This document shows, in pieces, positions 1-8,827 of a stretch of 64,000 bases of DNA; the stretch's first letter is position 1; each line of letters begins with the position of its first letter. The DNA is from Azospirillum tabaci (GTDB taxonomy: Bacteria > Pseudomonadota > Alphaproteobacteria > Azospirillales > Azospirillaceae). The stretch covers positions 209,113-273,112 of the forward strand of contig NZ_JACCJY010000004.1 in assembly GCF_014596085.1 (NCBI RefSeq), in the 5' to 3' direction. Position numbers and translations under genes: made by a program. A model generated the notes under the pieces. It worked only from the letters and a program-made list of their open reading frames with translations, made no database searches and was not told where the DNA came from.

Positions 1-1
1 A

Positions 2-67
2 GGCGTGGTCAGCAAGCCCAACCACGCCGGCAAGCGCGAGGTCCTGGCCCGCAACATCGAGGAGTGA
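2..67 (+). CDS. ftsK: DNA translocase FtsK, C-terminal end (partial)
   Basis: An open frame enters from the left edge and stops at TGA 65-67, giving 21 residues that include KPNHAGKREVL. This resembles the end of the FtsK gamma (winged-helix) domain, which reads the KOPS sequences that steer chromosome translocation to the dif site at division. The neighbour lolA follows ftsK in many proteobacteria, which supports the call. Only the tail is visible, so the identification rests on a short match plus gene order. Confidence 0.7.
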   Translation, partial: GVVSKPNHAGKREVLARNIEE

Positions 68-77
68 GTAGGTGCTT

Positions 78-129
78 GCCCCCACCCCGTCCCTCTCCCT
101 CTGGGCGGGGGAGGGTTAGGGTGGGGGGC
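78..129. repeat. GC-rich intergenic palindrome between ftsK and lolA
   Basis: A long imperfect inverted repeat: TGCCCCCACCC on the left pairs with GGGTGGGGGGCA on the right, with CCCTCTCCC and GGGGAGGG arms inside. It belongs to the dispersed palindrome family seen at seven intergenic places in this window. It may also end ftsK transcripts, but there is no T-run. Confidence 0.6.
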
Positions 130-223
130 ACCGTCAGCGGTGTGGCGAATGCGCTTTAATCCTTGGAACCACCGCCGCCGCGCCCCATTTCCGCCCGGAA
201 CGTCCGGTTACCTAGCAGGCATC

Positions 224-886
224 ATGAAGACCGTGTTCCGCCGCATCCTGGCCGCCGCCGCTCTCTCCGCTTCCGTTGCCGTGTCCGGCGCGTTTCCCGC
301 GCCGACCCTGGCCGCGCCACGCGCCGCCGCCCTGTCCGCCCAGGACCAGACGCTGGTGTCCCAGGCGGAAAGCTACCTGAACGGCATCGGCACCCTGCAA
401 TCGAAGTTCGTGCAGGTCGCCCCGAACGGCCATCAGACCGCCGGCACCTTCTACCTCGCGCGTCCCGGCCGGATGCGGCTGGAGTACGACCCGCCGGTGA
501 AGGACTTCGTCGTCGCCGACGGTGCCTTCATCTTCTATTGGGACGGGGAGATGCGGCAGCAGTCCAGCGCCCCCATCGGCAGCACGCTGGCCGACTTCAT
601 CCTGCGCAAGAACATCCGGCTGTCCGGGGACGTGACGGTGACCGGCGTCTATCAGGCGCCGGGGCTGGTGGAGATCAGCCTGACCGAGACCAAGGATCCC
701 GGCAAGGGCACCCTGACGCTGGTCTTCGAGGACCGGCCCTTCCAGCTTCGCAAATGGCGGGTGCTGGACGCCCAGGGGCTGACCACCGAGGTGGCGCTGA
801 TGAACCCGCGCGAGGGCATGCAGTTCGACTCGAAGCTCTTCTACTTCATCGAACCCAGCAAGGGCGACTACGGTCGCAACAACTGA
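224..886 (+). CDS. lolA: Outer-membrane lipoprotein carrier protein LolA
   Basis: Periplasmic chaperone that takes lipoproteins from the LolCDE complex in the inner membrane and hands them to the outer membrane. The 220-residue product opens with a classic signal peptide (MKTVFRR, a hydrophobic stretch, then an Ala-rich cleavage region ending near residue 31). The mature part has the LolA fold signature: an early QSKFVQ helix, then GTFYLARPGRMRLEYDPP, and later DFILRKN. The ATG at 224 is preferred because it begins a proper signal peptide; a longer in-frame start at 140 would add an unlikely Arg/Pro-rich leader. It lies just after the ftsK tail, the usual order. Confidence 0.92.
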   Translation: MKTVFRRILAAAALSASVAVSGAFPAPTLAAPRAAALSAQDQTLVSQAESYLNGIGTLQSKFVQVAPNGHQTAGTFYLARPGRMRLEYDPPVKDFVVADGAFIFYWDGEMRQQSSAPIGSTLADFILRKNIRLSGDVTVTGVYQAPGLVEISLTETKDPGKGTLTLVFEDRPFQLRKWRVLDAQGLTTEVALMNPREGMQFDSKLFYFIEPSKGDYGRNN

Positions 887-1036
887 CCTGCCCAACGAAT
901 TTGCACGGAAGTCGCGCGAATCCCGCCGCTGCAACAACCCGCCGCCGCAACGAAGTCCTCCTGATCCTGTTGCCGTGATGTATCGGACGCGTTCACCCGC
1001 GCCCGATGCACTCGAACGGATGAGGGGAGACGAGAC

Positions 1037-1657
1037 ATGGCAACGGAGGCGATGCACGAGGCCCGGCGGGTCCAGGGTATGAACGATCTGCTGGCGCGCA
1101 ACTGGTGGGCGCTGGCGTTGCGCGGTGCCGCGGCGGTGATGCTCGGCCTGCTGGCTTTCCTTCTGCCGGGGGCAACGGTCGCCACCCTGGCGGTTCTGCT
1201 CGCGGCCTACCTGCTGATGGACGGGCTGTTCGCCATCGTCGGCGGCGTCCGCGCCGCCCAGGCGCAGGAGCGCAGCCTGCCTTTCATCCTCGACGGCGTG
1301 GTCAGTCTGGTGGCGGGCGCCGTGGCCCTGCTGTGGCCGGAGGCGAGCCTGTTCGCGCTGATCTTCGTGATCGCTGCCTGGTCGGTCATCACCGGCTTCG
1401 CCAAGATCATGACGGCGTGGCGCATGCACCGCACCCACGGCAAATGGGCCTGGGGCCTGGCCGGCGCCCTGTCGGTTCTGTTCGGCTTCGGCATGTGGGT
1501 CCTGCCGTCGCTGGGCCTGCTGGCCGTGGCGCTGGGTGTCGGCAGCTATCTGATCGCCTATGGCGCGCTGGCCATCATCACCGCCTTCCGCCTGCGCCGT
1601 TGCCTGCACAACCGGAATCATCATTCCAACCACGGCAACGCCGTGGCGGCGGAGTAA
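1037..1657 (+). CDS. HdeD/DUF308 family membrane protein
   Basis: Inner-membrane protein of 206 residues with about six hydrophobic helices in three pairs, matching the HdeD (DUF308) family. HdeD helps E. coli survive acid at high cell density; the role in other bacteria is not settled. A good ribosome site, GGGGAGACGAG, sits just before the ATG. The gene stands alone, convergent with the YifB gene, whose stop is only a few bases away. The C-terminus is His/Asn-rich and ends in the cytoplasm if the helix count is right. Confidence 0.8.
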   Translation: MATEAMHEARRVQGMNDLLARNWWALALRGAAAVMLGLLAFLLPGATVATLAVLLAAYLLMDGLFAIVGGVRAAQAQERSLPFILDGVVSLVAGAVALLWPEASLFALIFVIAAWSVITGFAKIMTAWRMHRTHGKWAWGLAGALSVLFGFGMWVLPSLGLLAVALGVGSYLIAYGALAIITAFRLRRCLHNRNHHSNHGNAVAAE

Positions 1658-1661
1658 ACCT

Positions 1662-3206
1662 TCATCGTCCGGGGGCGATGCGGCGGTAGCCGAGCGCCTC
1701 CGCGATGTGCGGGCGGCGCACGCCGCCCCCGCCGTCCAGATCGGCCAACGTGCGGGCGACGCGCATGACGCGGTGATAGCCGCGGGCGGACAGCTTCAGC
1801 CGCTCCGCCGCCTCGGTCAGCAGGGCGCGGCCCGGTTGGTCGGGGGCGGCGGCCTTTTCCAGAAGCTCGCCGTCCGCCTCGGCGTTGGTGCGCACCGCCC
1901 GGCCCTCGGGAAAGGGGCCGAAACCGGCGTAACGCTCCGCCTGGACGGCGCGGGCCAGCGCCACGCGGGCGGCCACGTCGGCGCTGCCCTCGGCGGGCGG
2001 CGGCAGGCTGAGGTCGGCGGGGCTGACGGCGGGCACGTCGATGTGCAGGTCGATGCGGTCGAACAGCGGTCCGCTGATCTTCGACTGGTAGTCGGCGGCG
2101 CATTTCGGCGCGCGGGCGCAGGCCAGCGACGGGTCGTCGAGATGGCCGCAGCGGCAGGGGTTCATCGCCGCGATCAACTGCACCCGCGCTGGGTAGGTGA
2201 CGTGGTGGTTCGCCCGGCTGACCACCGCCTTGCCGGTTTCCAGCGGCTGGCGCAGCGCCTCCAGGGTTCCACGCGGAAATTCAGGAAACTCGTCCAGGAA
2301 CAGCACGCCCTTGTGGGCCAGGGAAATCTCGCCGGGCTTGGCGCGCGAGCCGCCGCCGACCAGGGCGGGCAGGCTGGCCGACTGGTGCGGCGATCGGTAG
2401 GGGCGCTGGCGCAGCAGCCGGCCGCCTTCCAGCAGCCCGGCGACGCTGTGGATCATCGACACCTCCAACGCCTCCGCCGGGTCGAGCGGCGGCAGCAGGC
2501 CCGGCAGCCTCGCCGCCAGCATCGACTTGCCGGAGCCGGGCGGCCCGATCATCAGCAAATTGTGTGATCCGGCGGCGGCGACCTCCAGGGCGCGCTTGGC
2601 CGTCTCGTTGCCCTTCACGTCGCGCAGGTCGAGCGGTGCCTCGGCGCTCTCCTGGATGCGCGGACGGGGGCGGGTCAGCACCTGCTGGCCGCGGAAATGG
2701 TTGATGAGGGCGAGCAGCGTGGCGGGCGCCAACACGTCCAGCCCCTCGCCCGCCCAAGCGGCCTCGCCGCCGCAGGCCTCCGGGCAGATCAGCCCGCGGT
2801 CGTGGGCCAGCGCGTTGATCGCCGCCGGCAGCACTCCGGCAACCGGGGTCAGCGCCCCGTCCAGCGCCAGTTCGCCCAGCGCGCAATAGCGGCTCATCTC
2901 CAGATCGGGCAGCACGCCCATGACGGTCAGCAGGGCGAGCGCGATGGGCAGGTCGAAATGGCTGCCCTCCTTCAGCACGTCCGCCGGAGCGAGGTTGACG
3001 GTGATTCGCTTGGCCGGCAGGGCGAGGCCGAGCGCGTGCAGCGCCGCCCGCACCCGTTCCCGGCTCTCGGCCACCGCCTTGTCGGGCAAGCCGACCACGG
3101 TGAAGGCGACGATGCCGCCGGACATCTGCACCTGAACGTCGATGTCCAGAACCTCGATGCCCTGGAACGCAACCGTGTTGATCCGCGCAACCATGTCAGA
3201 CGCCAT
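1662..3206 (-). CDS. YifB/ComM family Mg-chelatase-like AAA+ ATPase
   Basis: A 514-residue AAA+ protein of the YifB family, which includes ComM, a hexameric helicase that promotes branch migration during natural transformation. Parts in order: an N-terminal S5-like ChlI domain (ARINTVAFQGIEV onward), Walker A GPPGSGKS, Walker B LFLDEFPEF, and a C-terminal Mg-chelatase domain with the RGYHR motif. A Cys cluster (CRCGHLDD ... CACARAP-like spacing) lies in the middle as in other YifB proteins. The start may be the ATG at 3206 or the ATG at 3194 (MVARINT), which is the commoner family start; neither has a strong ribosome site. Confidence 0.92.
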   Translation of the reverse strand: MASDMVARINTVAFQGIEVLDIDVQVQMSGGIVAFTVVGLPDKAVAESRERVRAALHALGLALPAKRITVNLAPADVLKEGSHFDLPIALALLTVMGVLPDLEMSRYCALGELALDGALTPVAGVLPAAINALAHDRGLICPEACGGEAAWAGEGLDVLAPATLLALINHFRGQQVLTRPRPRIQESAEAPLDLRDVKGNETAKRALEVAAAGSHNLLMIGPPGSGKSMLAARLPGLLPPLDPAEALEVSMIHSVAGLLEGGRLLRQRPYRSPHQSASLPALVGGGSRAKPGEISLAHKGVLFLDEFPEFPRGTLEALRQPLETGKAVVSRANHHVTYPARVQLIAAMNPCRCGHLDDPSLACARAPKCAADYQSKISGPLFDRIDLHIDVPAVSPADLSLPPPAEGSADVAARVALARAVQAERYAGFGPFPEGRAVRTNAEADGELLEKAAAPDQPGRALLTEAAERLKLSARGYHRVMRVARTLADLDGGGGVRRPHIAEALGYRRIAPGR

Positions 3207-3269
3207 GCTTTGAGAAATGCACGCGAGTGTATGAAAGCTTCCGGAAACATGCTAGCGCGACGGGTGTGC

Positions 3270-3713
3270 TTATGGCGCTGCTGCACCCAAAGTCAGTGTG
3301 TTTCGGCCGGACGTCTGGAGAGTTGGCCGCTGCTTCGCAGTCAGGCAGGAATCCGGTCCAAGGGCACCGGCGTAGCTTATCCGCGCCCAATCAAATGTCT
3401 TCACCGCTGCGACGTCTTCGCCGTGAAAGTACACCAGTCCCCAAGTGCTCTCGTCGAACGGCTTGCAGAATCCATCGCCGCCCCAACCGTCACAGTAGGG
3501 TCCGACCGCGCACACCCGGTCCCATCGGACCGCCGTCAACAGTGTTGCGTCAACCGGTCCGTTGATTGACGCACGCTTGTGTAGCTTTTCCACCTCGGAC
3601 GGGAGAAGAAGAAAGGCGGCCAGCCCGACCAGGCCGGCAACCGGTACCAGCAAGGCAAGTCCAACGCGAGCCCACGGAAAGGAAAGCGAATTCGTGTTGC
3701 GCCATCCATCCAT
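3270..3713 (-). CDS. Hypothetical single-pass membrane or secreted protein
   Basis: 147 residues from the ATG at 3713; a longer frame reaches 3815 but would overlap the upstream gene. One hydrophobic segment (VGLALLVPVAGLVGLAAFLLL) near the N-terminus, then a soluble part with four Cys (VCAVGPYCDGW, GFCKPF, DSCL) that could form disulfides outside the membrane. Not recognised. It lies 43 bases downstream of the next gene on the same strand. Codon use is less GC-rich than the neighbours, suggesting a recently acquired pair. Confidence 0.5.
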   Translation of the reverse strand: MDGWRNTNSLSFPWARVGLALLVPVAGLVGLAAFLLLPSEVEKLHKRASINGPVDATLLTAVRWDRVCAVGPYCDGWGGDGFCKPFDESTWGLVYFHGEDVAAVKTFDWARISYAGALGPDSCLTAKQRPTLQTSGRNTLTLGAAAP

Positions 3714-3756
3714 GCTCTGATTCCCGGAATATCCTGGAGGTGCGATCGCATGACGT

Positions 3757-4311
3757 TCATTCGGCTTTCCCGTTCGCCGTGTCCGATGCGATGTGCCAAA
3801 GCAAATTCGGGACATGGATCTTCAGAACGCGCCGAAGGTCTTTTCCCGATGCGGTGGAGCCGACGCTGCTGAGCCTCAGATGACGCCGTGTGTAGGCGCT
3901 GGCAAGACTTGGCCGAAGATGATTCCTGCCGGTCTCCGCGACCTTCAATATGTATGTGGTCGGAACATCCGGCGTGCTCAACGCCATCCCGTGGTCGGCG
4001 GATGAAATGTTCTCCCAGGGCACCGGCTGCATGGTCTGTCCATAAATGAACAACCCGTTTTTGTTCGCTTTGATCGTCGGCCCCTTGTGGAACAGAAAGG
4101 ATATGATTTCCGCCGATCCAATGATAGAAACGATGATTATGATAACACCCAACCATGCACCGAGTGCCAAAATCTCGGACACCTTGAACAGATAAAGCCC
4201 CCAAGTGGCTGCAAGAACGTGCAATGACAGAGCAAATATTTGCCATCGCCATGAAGCGTAGGCGACGAGTACGTCATCGTCGCTTGCGGCGGTTTTCGAC
4301 TTGGCGTCCAT
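3757..4311 (-). CDS. Hypothetical two-helix membrane protein, possible bacterial PH-like domain
   Basis: 184 residues. The start at 4311 (MDAKSKT) follows an AAAGG ribosome site at good spacing; a longer in-frame opening is ignored because it runs back through the creatininase gene. Two hydrophobic helices (IFALSLHVLAATWGLYLF and GVIIIIVSIIGSAEIISFLF), then a beta-rich tail with ANKNGLFIYGQTMQPVPWENIS, a pattern like the PH-type domain of YcxB/STM3941-like membrane proteins. That link is tentative. Base composition here is lower in GC than the flanks. Confidence 0.55.
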   Translation of the reverse strand: MDAKSKTAASDDDVLVAYASWRWQIFALSLHVLAATWGLYLFKVSEILALGAWLGVIIIIVSIIGSAEIISFLFHKGPTIKANKNGLFIYGQTMQPVPWENISSADHGMALSTPDVPTTYILKVAETGRNHLRPSLASAYTRRHLRLSSVGSTASGKDLRRVLKIHVPNLLWHIASDTANGKAE

Positions 4312-4566
4312 GTCGTTGACCTTTGGGTTCCGGTTGGGCCGGGTGGTGTGGGAATGGTCGATGTGATGTGCTGATATGGTGAATTGCTCAACCCCGGATG
4401 CCGCGTGATTGTAGGACGAAGCGGAGTACACCTCAACGCTGTATGGCGCAGGGGGAATTCCACGCGATCCGGCTTCGCAGCCGGGAGCGCCGGCAACGGA
4501 CTTTTGGGAAGCCAACCGATCTGCCCTATCTTTGGCGGAGAACACACCGAACAAGGAACCGGGACC

Positions 4567-5313
4567 GTGCAACTTCTTCTCAGCACCTGGGCCGAGGCCG
4601 AGGCCTATCTGAAGACGTCCAAGGGCATCATCATGCCCATCGGCTCCACCGAGCAGCATGGGCCGAACGGCCTGATCGGCACCGACGCCATCTGTGCCGA
4701 GGTCGTGGCCCGCGGCGTCGGCGACGCCACCGGGGCCATGGTCGGGCCGACCATCCCGGTGGGCATGGCCGTGCACCACATGGACTTTGCCGGCTCCATG
4801 ACGCTGAAGCCCTCCACCCTGATCGCCCTGTTGCGCGACTACGTGATGTCGCTGGCCGAGCATGGGTTCGAGCGCTTCTTCTTCGTCAACGGCCATGGCG
4901 GCAACGTCGCGTCGGTCCGCGCCGCCTTCTACGAGATCTACGCGGAGAACCGCGCCCTGCGCGGCCGGCAGGCGCCGGAGCTGCGCTGCACCCTGGTCAA
5001 CTGGTGGGAGAACCAGGAGATCGGCCGCCTGTCGCGGGAGCTGTTCGGCGGCAAGGAGGGCTCCCACGCCACGCCCAGCGAGGTCTCGCTGACCCAGTAC
5101 GCCTATCCCGAGTCGATCAAGACGGCGGCGATGGACCCGGAGACCGCGTCGCCCGGCGGCTTCTACGACGCCCGCGACTTCCGGCGCCGCCACCCGGACG
5201 GGCGCATCGGCTCCGCCCCCGGCCTCGCCTCGCCGGAGCATGGCAAGCGGCTGTTCGAGACGGCGGTGGAGGCGATTTCCCGCCAGTACGGCGCCTTCCT
5301 GGCGGAGGCCTGA
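4567..5313 (+). CDS. Creatininase family metal-dependent amidohydrolase
   Basis: 248 residues. The family contains creatininase, FAPy deformylase (ArfB) and MftE, which hydrolyse C-N bonds with two metal ions. Metal-ligand motifs are visible: GSTEQHGP near the N-terminus, a central DAIC stretch, and VNGHGGN, followed by SHATPSE. The GTG at 4567 is chosen because AAGGAAC lies about 10 bases upstream and the fold begins at once; a longer in-frame ATG at 4384 adds a leader unlike the family. The next gene is an ABC-transporter binding protein, so the pair may import and hydrolyse an amide compound. The substrate is unknown. Confidence 0.85.
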   Translation: MQLLLSTWAEAEAYLKTSKGIIMPIGSTEQHGPNGLIGTDAICAEVVARGVGDATGAMVGPTIPVGMAVHHMDFAGSMTLKPSTLIALLRDYVMSLAEHGFERFFFVNGHGGNVASVRAAFYEIYAENRALRGRQAPELRCTLVNWWENQEIGRLSRELFGGKEGSHATPSEVSLTQYAYPESIKTAAMDPETASPGGFYDARDFRRRHPDGRIGSAPGLASPEHGKRLFETAVEAISRQYGAFLAEA

Positions 5314-5413
5314 GCGGAAAAGCGAGCGGAAAAGCCTGCTTGCGGCCTTGAACTCGGGCGGGGCTTCACCGCATCATCCCGCGCCGAGACAACGATTGGG
5401 GGAAACAGCCGTC

Positions 5414-6925
5414 ATGCCGAACCGCCAGAGGCGCGCCGCGCTCGCCATCACCATGGGAGCGGTTCTCGGGCTGGCCGGTGCGCTGGCCGCCGGTCCGGTC
5501 CTCGCGCAGGCTGCCCTCCGGACCGACTTGGTGGTCGGGATGCGGCTGGAGCCGCCGCACCTCGACCCCACGGCGGGCGCGGCGGCGGCGATCGACGAGG
5601 TGACCTATGCCAACCTGTTCGAGCCGCTGACCCGCATTGACGCCGAAGGCAAGGTGGTGCCGGGCCTCGCCGAAAAATGGGAGGTGTCAGCGGACGGGCT
5701 GACCTACACCTTCCACCTGCGCAAGGGAGCGAAGTTCCACGACGGCACGGACGCCGATTCGGCGGACGTCAAGTTCTCGCTCGACCGCGCGCGTGGCGCC
5801 GAGTCGGTCAACGCGCAGAAGGGCTATTTCGCCGCCATTGCCGGGGTCGAGGCGCCGGACGCGCGGACCGTGGTGGTCACCCTGTCGCGGCCGGACGGGC
5901 TGTTCCTCTTCCACATGGCGTCGGGCGACGCCGCCATCGTTGCGCCGGAGTCGGCGGGCGCCAACAAGCAGACCCCGGTCGGCACCGGCCCCTTCAAGTT
6001 CGAGCGCTGGGTGGCCGGCGACCGGGTGGTGCTGGTGCGCAACCCCGACTATGACGGGGCGAAGCCGGCGCTGGAGCGCGTGACCTTCCGCTTCATCAGC
6101 GACCCGGCGGCCCAGGTCGCCGCGCTGAAGGCCGGCGACATCGACAGCTTCCCGCAGTTCGACACCTACGAGGCGCTGCCCCAGTTCCGCGACGACGGGG
6201 CCTTCACCGTCATGGTCGGCACGACGGAGGGGGAGACGATCCTCGGCACCAACAACGCCCGCAAGCCCTTCGACGACCTGCGGGTCCGCCGGGCCATGGC
6301 CCACGCCATCGACCGCAAGACGCTGATCGATGGGGTGCTGTTCGGCAATGGTGCTGCCATCGGCAGCCACTTTCCGCCGCACCGCGCCGGCTATGTCGAC
6401 CTGACCGGCCTCTACCCCTACGACCCGGACAAAACCAAGGCGCTGCTCGCCGAGGCCGGCCTTCCGGACGGGTTCGAGACGACGCTGCGTCTGCCGCCGC
6501 CGATCTACGCCCGCCGCTCCGGCGAGCTGATCGCCGCCATGCTGGCCGAGGTCGGCATCCGCGTGAAGGTCGAGCCGATGGAATGGGCGCCCTGGCTGGA
6601 GCAGGTGTTCAAGGGCAAGGATTACGACCTGACCCTGATCGCCCACACCGAGCCGCTGGACATCGACATCTACGGGCGCCCCGACTACTACTTCAACTAC
6701 CGCAGCGAGCGCTTCAACGCCGTGGGGGCGGAACTGGACCGCACTCAGGACAGTGCCAAGCGCAACGCCCTTTACGGCGAGCAGCAGCGTATCCTGGCCG
6801 AGGACGCGGTAAACGGCTTTCTCTTCATGCTGCCTTCGGCCACTGTGCAGAAGTCGGCGGTGCAGGGCATGTGGGTCAACCGCCCGATCCAGGCCAACGA
6901 CGTGACGGGCGTCCGGTGGAAGTGA
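5414..6925 (+). CDS. ABC transporter substrate-binding protein, family 5 (peptide/nickel type)
   Basis: 503 residues with a signal peptide ending at VLAQA. The SBP family 5 pattern is clear: LRTDLVVGMRLEPPHLDPT at the mature N-terminus, then LFEPLTRIDAEGKVVPGLAEKW, FHDGTDADSADVKFSLDRA and TGPFKFERWVAGDRVVLVRNPDY. Such proteins capture oligopeptides, opines, glutathione or nickel in the periplasm. The ATG at 5414 follows GGGGAAA. Two permease genes follow in the same direction, but no ATPase gene does, so the importer must borrow one from elsewhere. Confidence 0.93.
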   Translation: MPNRQRRAALAITMGAVLGLAGALAAGPVLAQAALRTDLVVGMRLEPPHLDPTAGAAAAIDEVTYANLFEPLTRIDAEGKVVPGLAEKWEVSADGLTYTFHLRKGAKFHDGTDADSADVKFSLDRARGAESVNAQKGYFAAIAGVEAPDARTVVVTLSRPDGLFLFHMASGDAAIVAPESAGANKQTPVGTGPFKFERWVAGDRVVLVRNPDYDGAKPALERVTFRFISDPAAQVAALKAGDIDSFPQFDTYEALPQFRDDGAFTVMVGTTEGETILGTNNARKPFDDLRVRRAMAHAIDRKTLIDGVLFGNGAAIGSHFPPHRAGYVDLTGLYPYDPDKTKALLAEAGLPDGFETTLRLPPPIYARRSGELIAAMLAEVGIRVKVEPMEWAPWLEQVFKGKDYDLTLIAHTEPLDIDIYGRPDYYFNYRSERFNAVGAELDRTQDSAKRNALYGEQQRILAEDAVNGFLFMLPSATVQKSAVQGMWVNRPIQANDVTGVRWK

Positions 6926-6965
6926 TCCGGCGCGGCCGGGCCGGACCCAGCGGGGGCTGACCCGC

Positions 6966-7913
6966 GTGCTCGCCTTTCTGGTGCGCCGTCTGCTGACCCT
7001 GGCGCTGACGGCGTGGCTGGCCACGCTGGTGGTCTTCGCCGTGCTGGAGGCGATCCCGGGCGACCCCGCCCTGGTGATGCTGGGCACCAGCGCGCAGCCC
7101 GAGGCGGTGGCGGCCCTGCGCGCCCAGATGGGGCTCGACCGGCCCTGGCCCGTCCGCTACGCCGGCTGGGTCGGCGGCATGCTTCATGGGGATTTCGGGA
7201 CCAGCCTGACCTACGCGCGCCCGGTCGCCGGGCTGGTCGCCGACCGGCTGGCCATCACCCTGCCGCTGGCCGGGCTGGCGCTGCTCCTCTCGGCGGGAAT
7301 CGCCATTCCGCTCGGCCTGTTCGCCGCTGGGCGGCAGGGGCGGGCGGGGGACTGGGCGGTCATGGCCTTCGGGCAGATGGGCATCGCGGTGCCCGGCTTC
7401 TGGTTCGCCATCCTGTTGATTCTGCTGTTTTCCGTGCGGCTGGGCTGGTTCTCCGCCGGCGGTTTTCCGGGGTGGGAGGCCGGGGCGGGGCCGGCGCTGA
7501 AGGCGCTGCTGCTGCCCGCCGTGGCGCTGGCCCTGCCGGAGGCGGCGATCCTGGCGCGCATCACCCGAACCGCAGCGCTCGACACGCTGCGCGAGGAGTA
7601 TGTGCGCACGGCGGTCGCCAAGGGCCTGCCGCGCCGGGTGGTCCTGCGGCGCCATGTGCTGCCGAACGCGCTCATTCCGGTGGCGACCATCCTCGGCCTG
7701 CAATTCTCCTTCCTCGTCGCCGGGGCGGTGGTGGTGGAGAACGTCTTCACCCTGCCGGGGCTGGGCCGCCTGCTCTATCAGGCCATCGGCCAGCACGACC
7801 TGATCGTGGTGCAGAGCGTCGTCGTGCTGCTGGCGGTGACGGTGGTGGCGGTCAACGCCCTGGTCGACATCGCCTGCGCCGCCATCGACCCGCGCCCGCG
7901 GGTGCAGGCATGA
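6966..7913 (+). CDS. ABC transporter permease, DppB type
   Basis: 315 residues, GTG start. A typical DppB/OppB permease: N-terminal helix (VRRLLTLALTAWLATLVVFAVLE), the IPGDPA motif in the first periplasmic segment, and the cytoplasmic EAA loop (EEYVRTAVAKGL ... VLPNALIPV) that docks on an ATPase. About six membrane helices. It begins 40 bases after the binding protein and its stop overlaps the start of the next permease (ATGA), so the two are coupled in translation. Confidence 0.93.
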   Translation: MLAFLVRRLLTLALTAWLATLVVFAVLEAIPGDPALVMLGTSAQPEAVAALRAQMGLDRPWPVRYAGWVGGMLHGDFGTSLTYARPVAGLVADRLAITLPLAGLALLLSAGIAIPLGLFAAGRQGRAGDWAVMAFGQMGIAVPGFWFAILLILLFSVRLGWFSAGGFPGWEAGAGPALKALLLPAVALALPEAAILARITRTAALDTLREEYVRTAVAKGLPRRVVLRRHVLPNALIPVATILGLQFSFLVAGAVVVENVFTLPGLGRLLYQAIGQHDLIVVQSVVVLLAVTVVAVNALVDIACAAIDPRPRVQA

Positions 7914-8755
7914 CAGGGTTCATGAAACGGCTGCGGCGCCTGCCGGTCAGCCTGCTGCTGGGCGGGCTGCTCACCGCGCTGGTGGTGGGGGCGGCGCTGC
8001 TGTCGCTGGTCTGGACGCCCTTTCCGGCGGAGCAGGTTCGGGTGGTCGCCCGGCTGCGCCCGCCGGGGCCGGTCCATTGGCTGGGCACCGACCATTTCGG
8101 GCGGGATGCGCTGTCGATGATCCTGGTCGGCGCCCGCAACTCGCTGGCCGTCGGGGCGGCGGCGGTGGCGCTGGGCGCCCTGCTGGGTGTGCCGCTGGGG
8201 CTGGCCGCCTCGGCCTGGGGGCGCTGGGGGGACGAGGCGGTGGCCCGGCTGGGCGACCTGCTGTTCGCCTTTCCCGCGGTGCTGACCGCGATCCTGCTGA
8301 CGGCGGCGCTGGGGGCGGGGGCGGTGAACGTCGTGCTGGCGCTCGGCCTGTTCAACGCCGCGGTCTTCGCGCGGGTGGCGCGCGGGGCGGCGCTGGCCGT
8401 CTGGCGGCGGGACTTCGTGCGCGCCGCGCTGGCGCTGGGGCGGGGGCCGCTGTCGGTGACGCTGGTGCATGTGCTGCCCAACATCGCCGGGGTGGTGATC
8501 GTCCAAGGGACGGTGCTGTTCGCCGTGGCGGTGCTGAACGAGGCGGCGCTGAGTTATCTGGGGCTGGGCATCCAGCCGCCCTCGCCCTCCTGGGGCAAGA
8601 TGCTGGGCGACGCCCAGACCTTCCTGTTCACCGCCCCCCTTCAGGCAATCTTTCCGGGGGCGGCCATCGCGGTGACGGTTCTGGGGCTGAACCTGCTGGG
8701 CGACGGGCTGCGCGACGCGCTCGACCCGCGCCACCGCTCGGCGGGGCTGCTGTAG
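7910..8755 (+). CDS. ABC transporter permease, DppC type
   Basis: 281 residues, starting on the ATG that overlaps the previous stop by four bases. DppC-type features: the HWLGTDHFGRD motif after the first helix, and the EAA loop RRDFVRAALALGRG ... HVLPNIAGVV facing the cytoplasm. It pairs with the preceding DppB-type permease to form the transmembrane channel. The unit ends here without the usual DppD/DppF ATPase genes; the following gene is on the other strand. Confidence 0.93.
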   Translation: MTGFMKRLRRLPVSLLLGGLLTALVVGAALLSLVWTPFPAEQVRVVARLRPPGPVHWLGTDHFGRDALSMILVGARNSLAVGAAAVALGALLGVPLGLAASAWGRWGDEAVARLGDLLFAFPAVLTAILLTAALGAGAVNVVLALGLFNAAVFARVARGAALAVWRRDFVRAALALGRGPLSVTLVHVLPNIAGVVIVQGTVLFAVAVLNEAALSYLGLGIQPPSPSWGKMLGDAQTFLFTAPLQAIFPGAAIAVTVLGLNLLGDGLRDALDPRHRSAGLL

Positions 8756-8756
8756 A

Positions 8757-8787
8757 GTTGACACAAGACGGTTGGGCTTGTGTCAAC
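8757..8787. terminator. Hairpin between convergent permease and gpt genes
   Basis: Perfect 11-base inverted repeat, GTTGACACAAG / CTTGTGTCAAC, with a 9-base loop, starting two bases after the permease stop. There is no clear T-run, so it may act as a weak bidirectional terminator or protect the mRNA 3' end. Confidence 0.5.
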
Positions 8788-8799
8788 TGGCATGGCGTC

Positions 8800-8822
8800 C
8801 CCTCTCCCCAGAGGGGAGAGGG
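8800..8822. repeat. GC-rich palindrome, member of the dispersed family
   Basis: CCCTCTCCCC / GGGGAGAGGG, perfect 10-base arms with a 3-base loop, directly before the 3' end of gpt. Confidence 0.7.
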
Positions 8823-8827
8823 AAATT

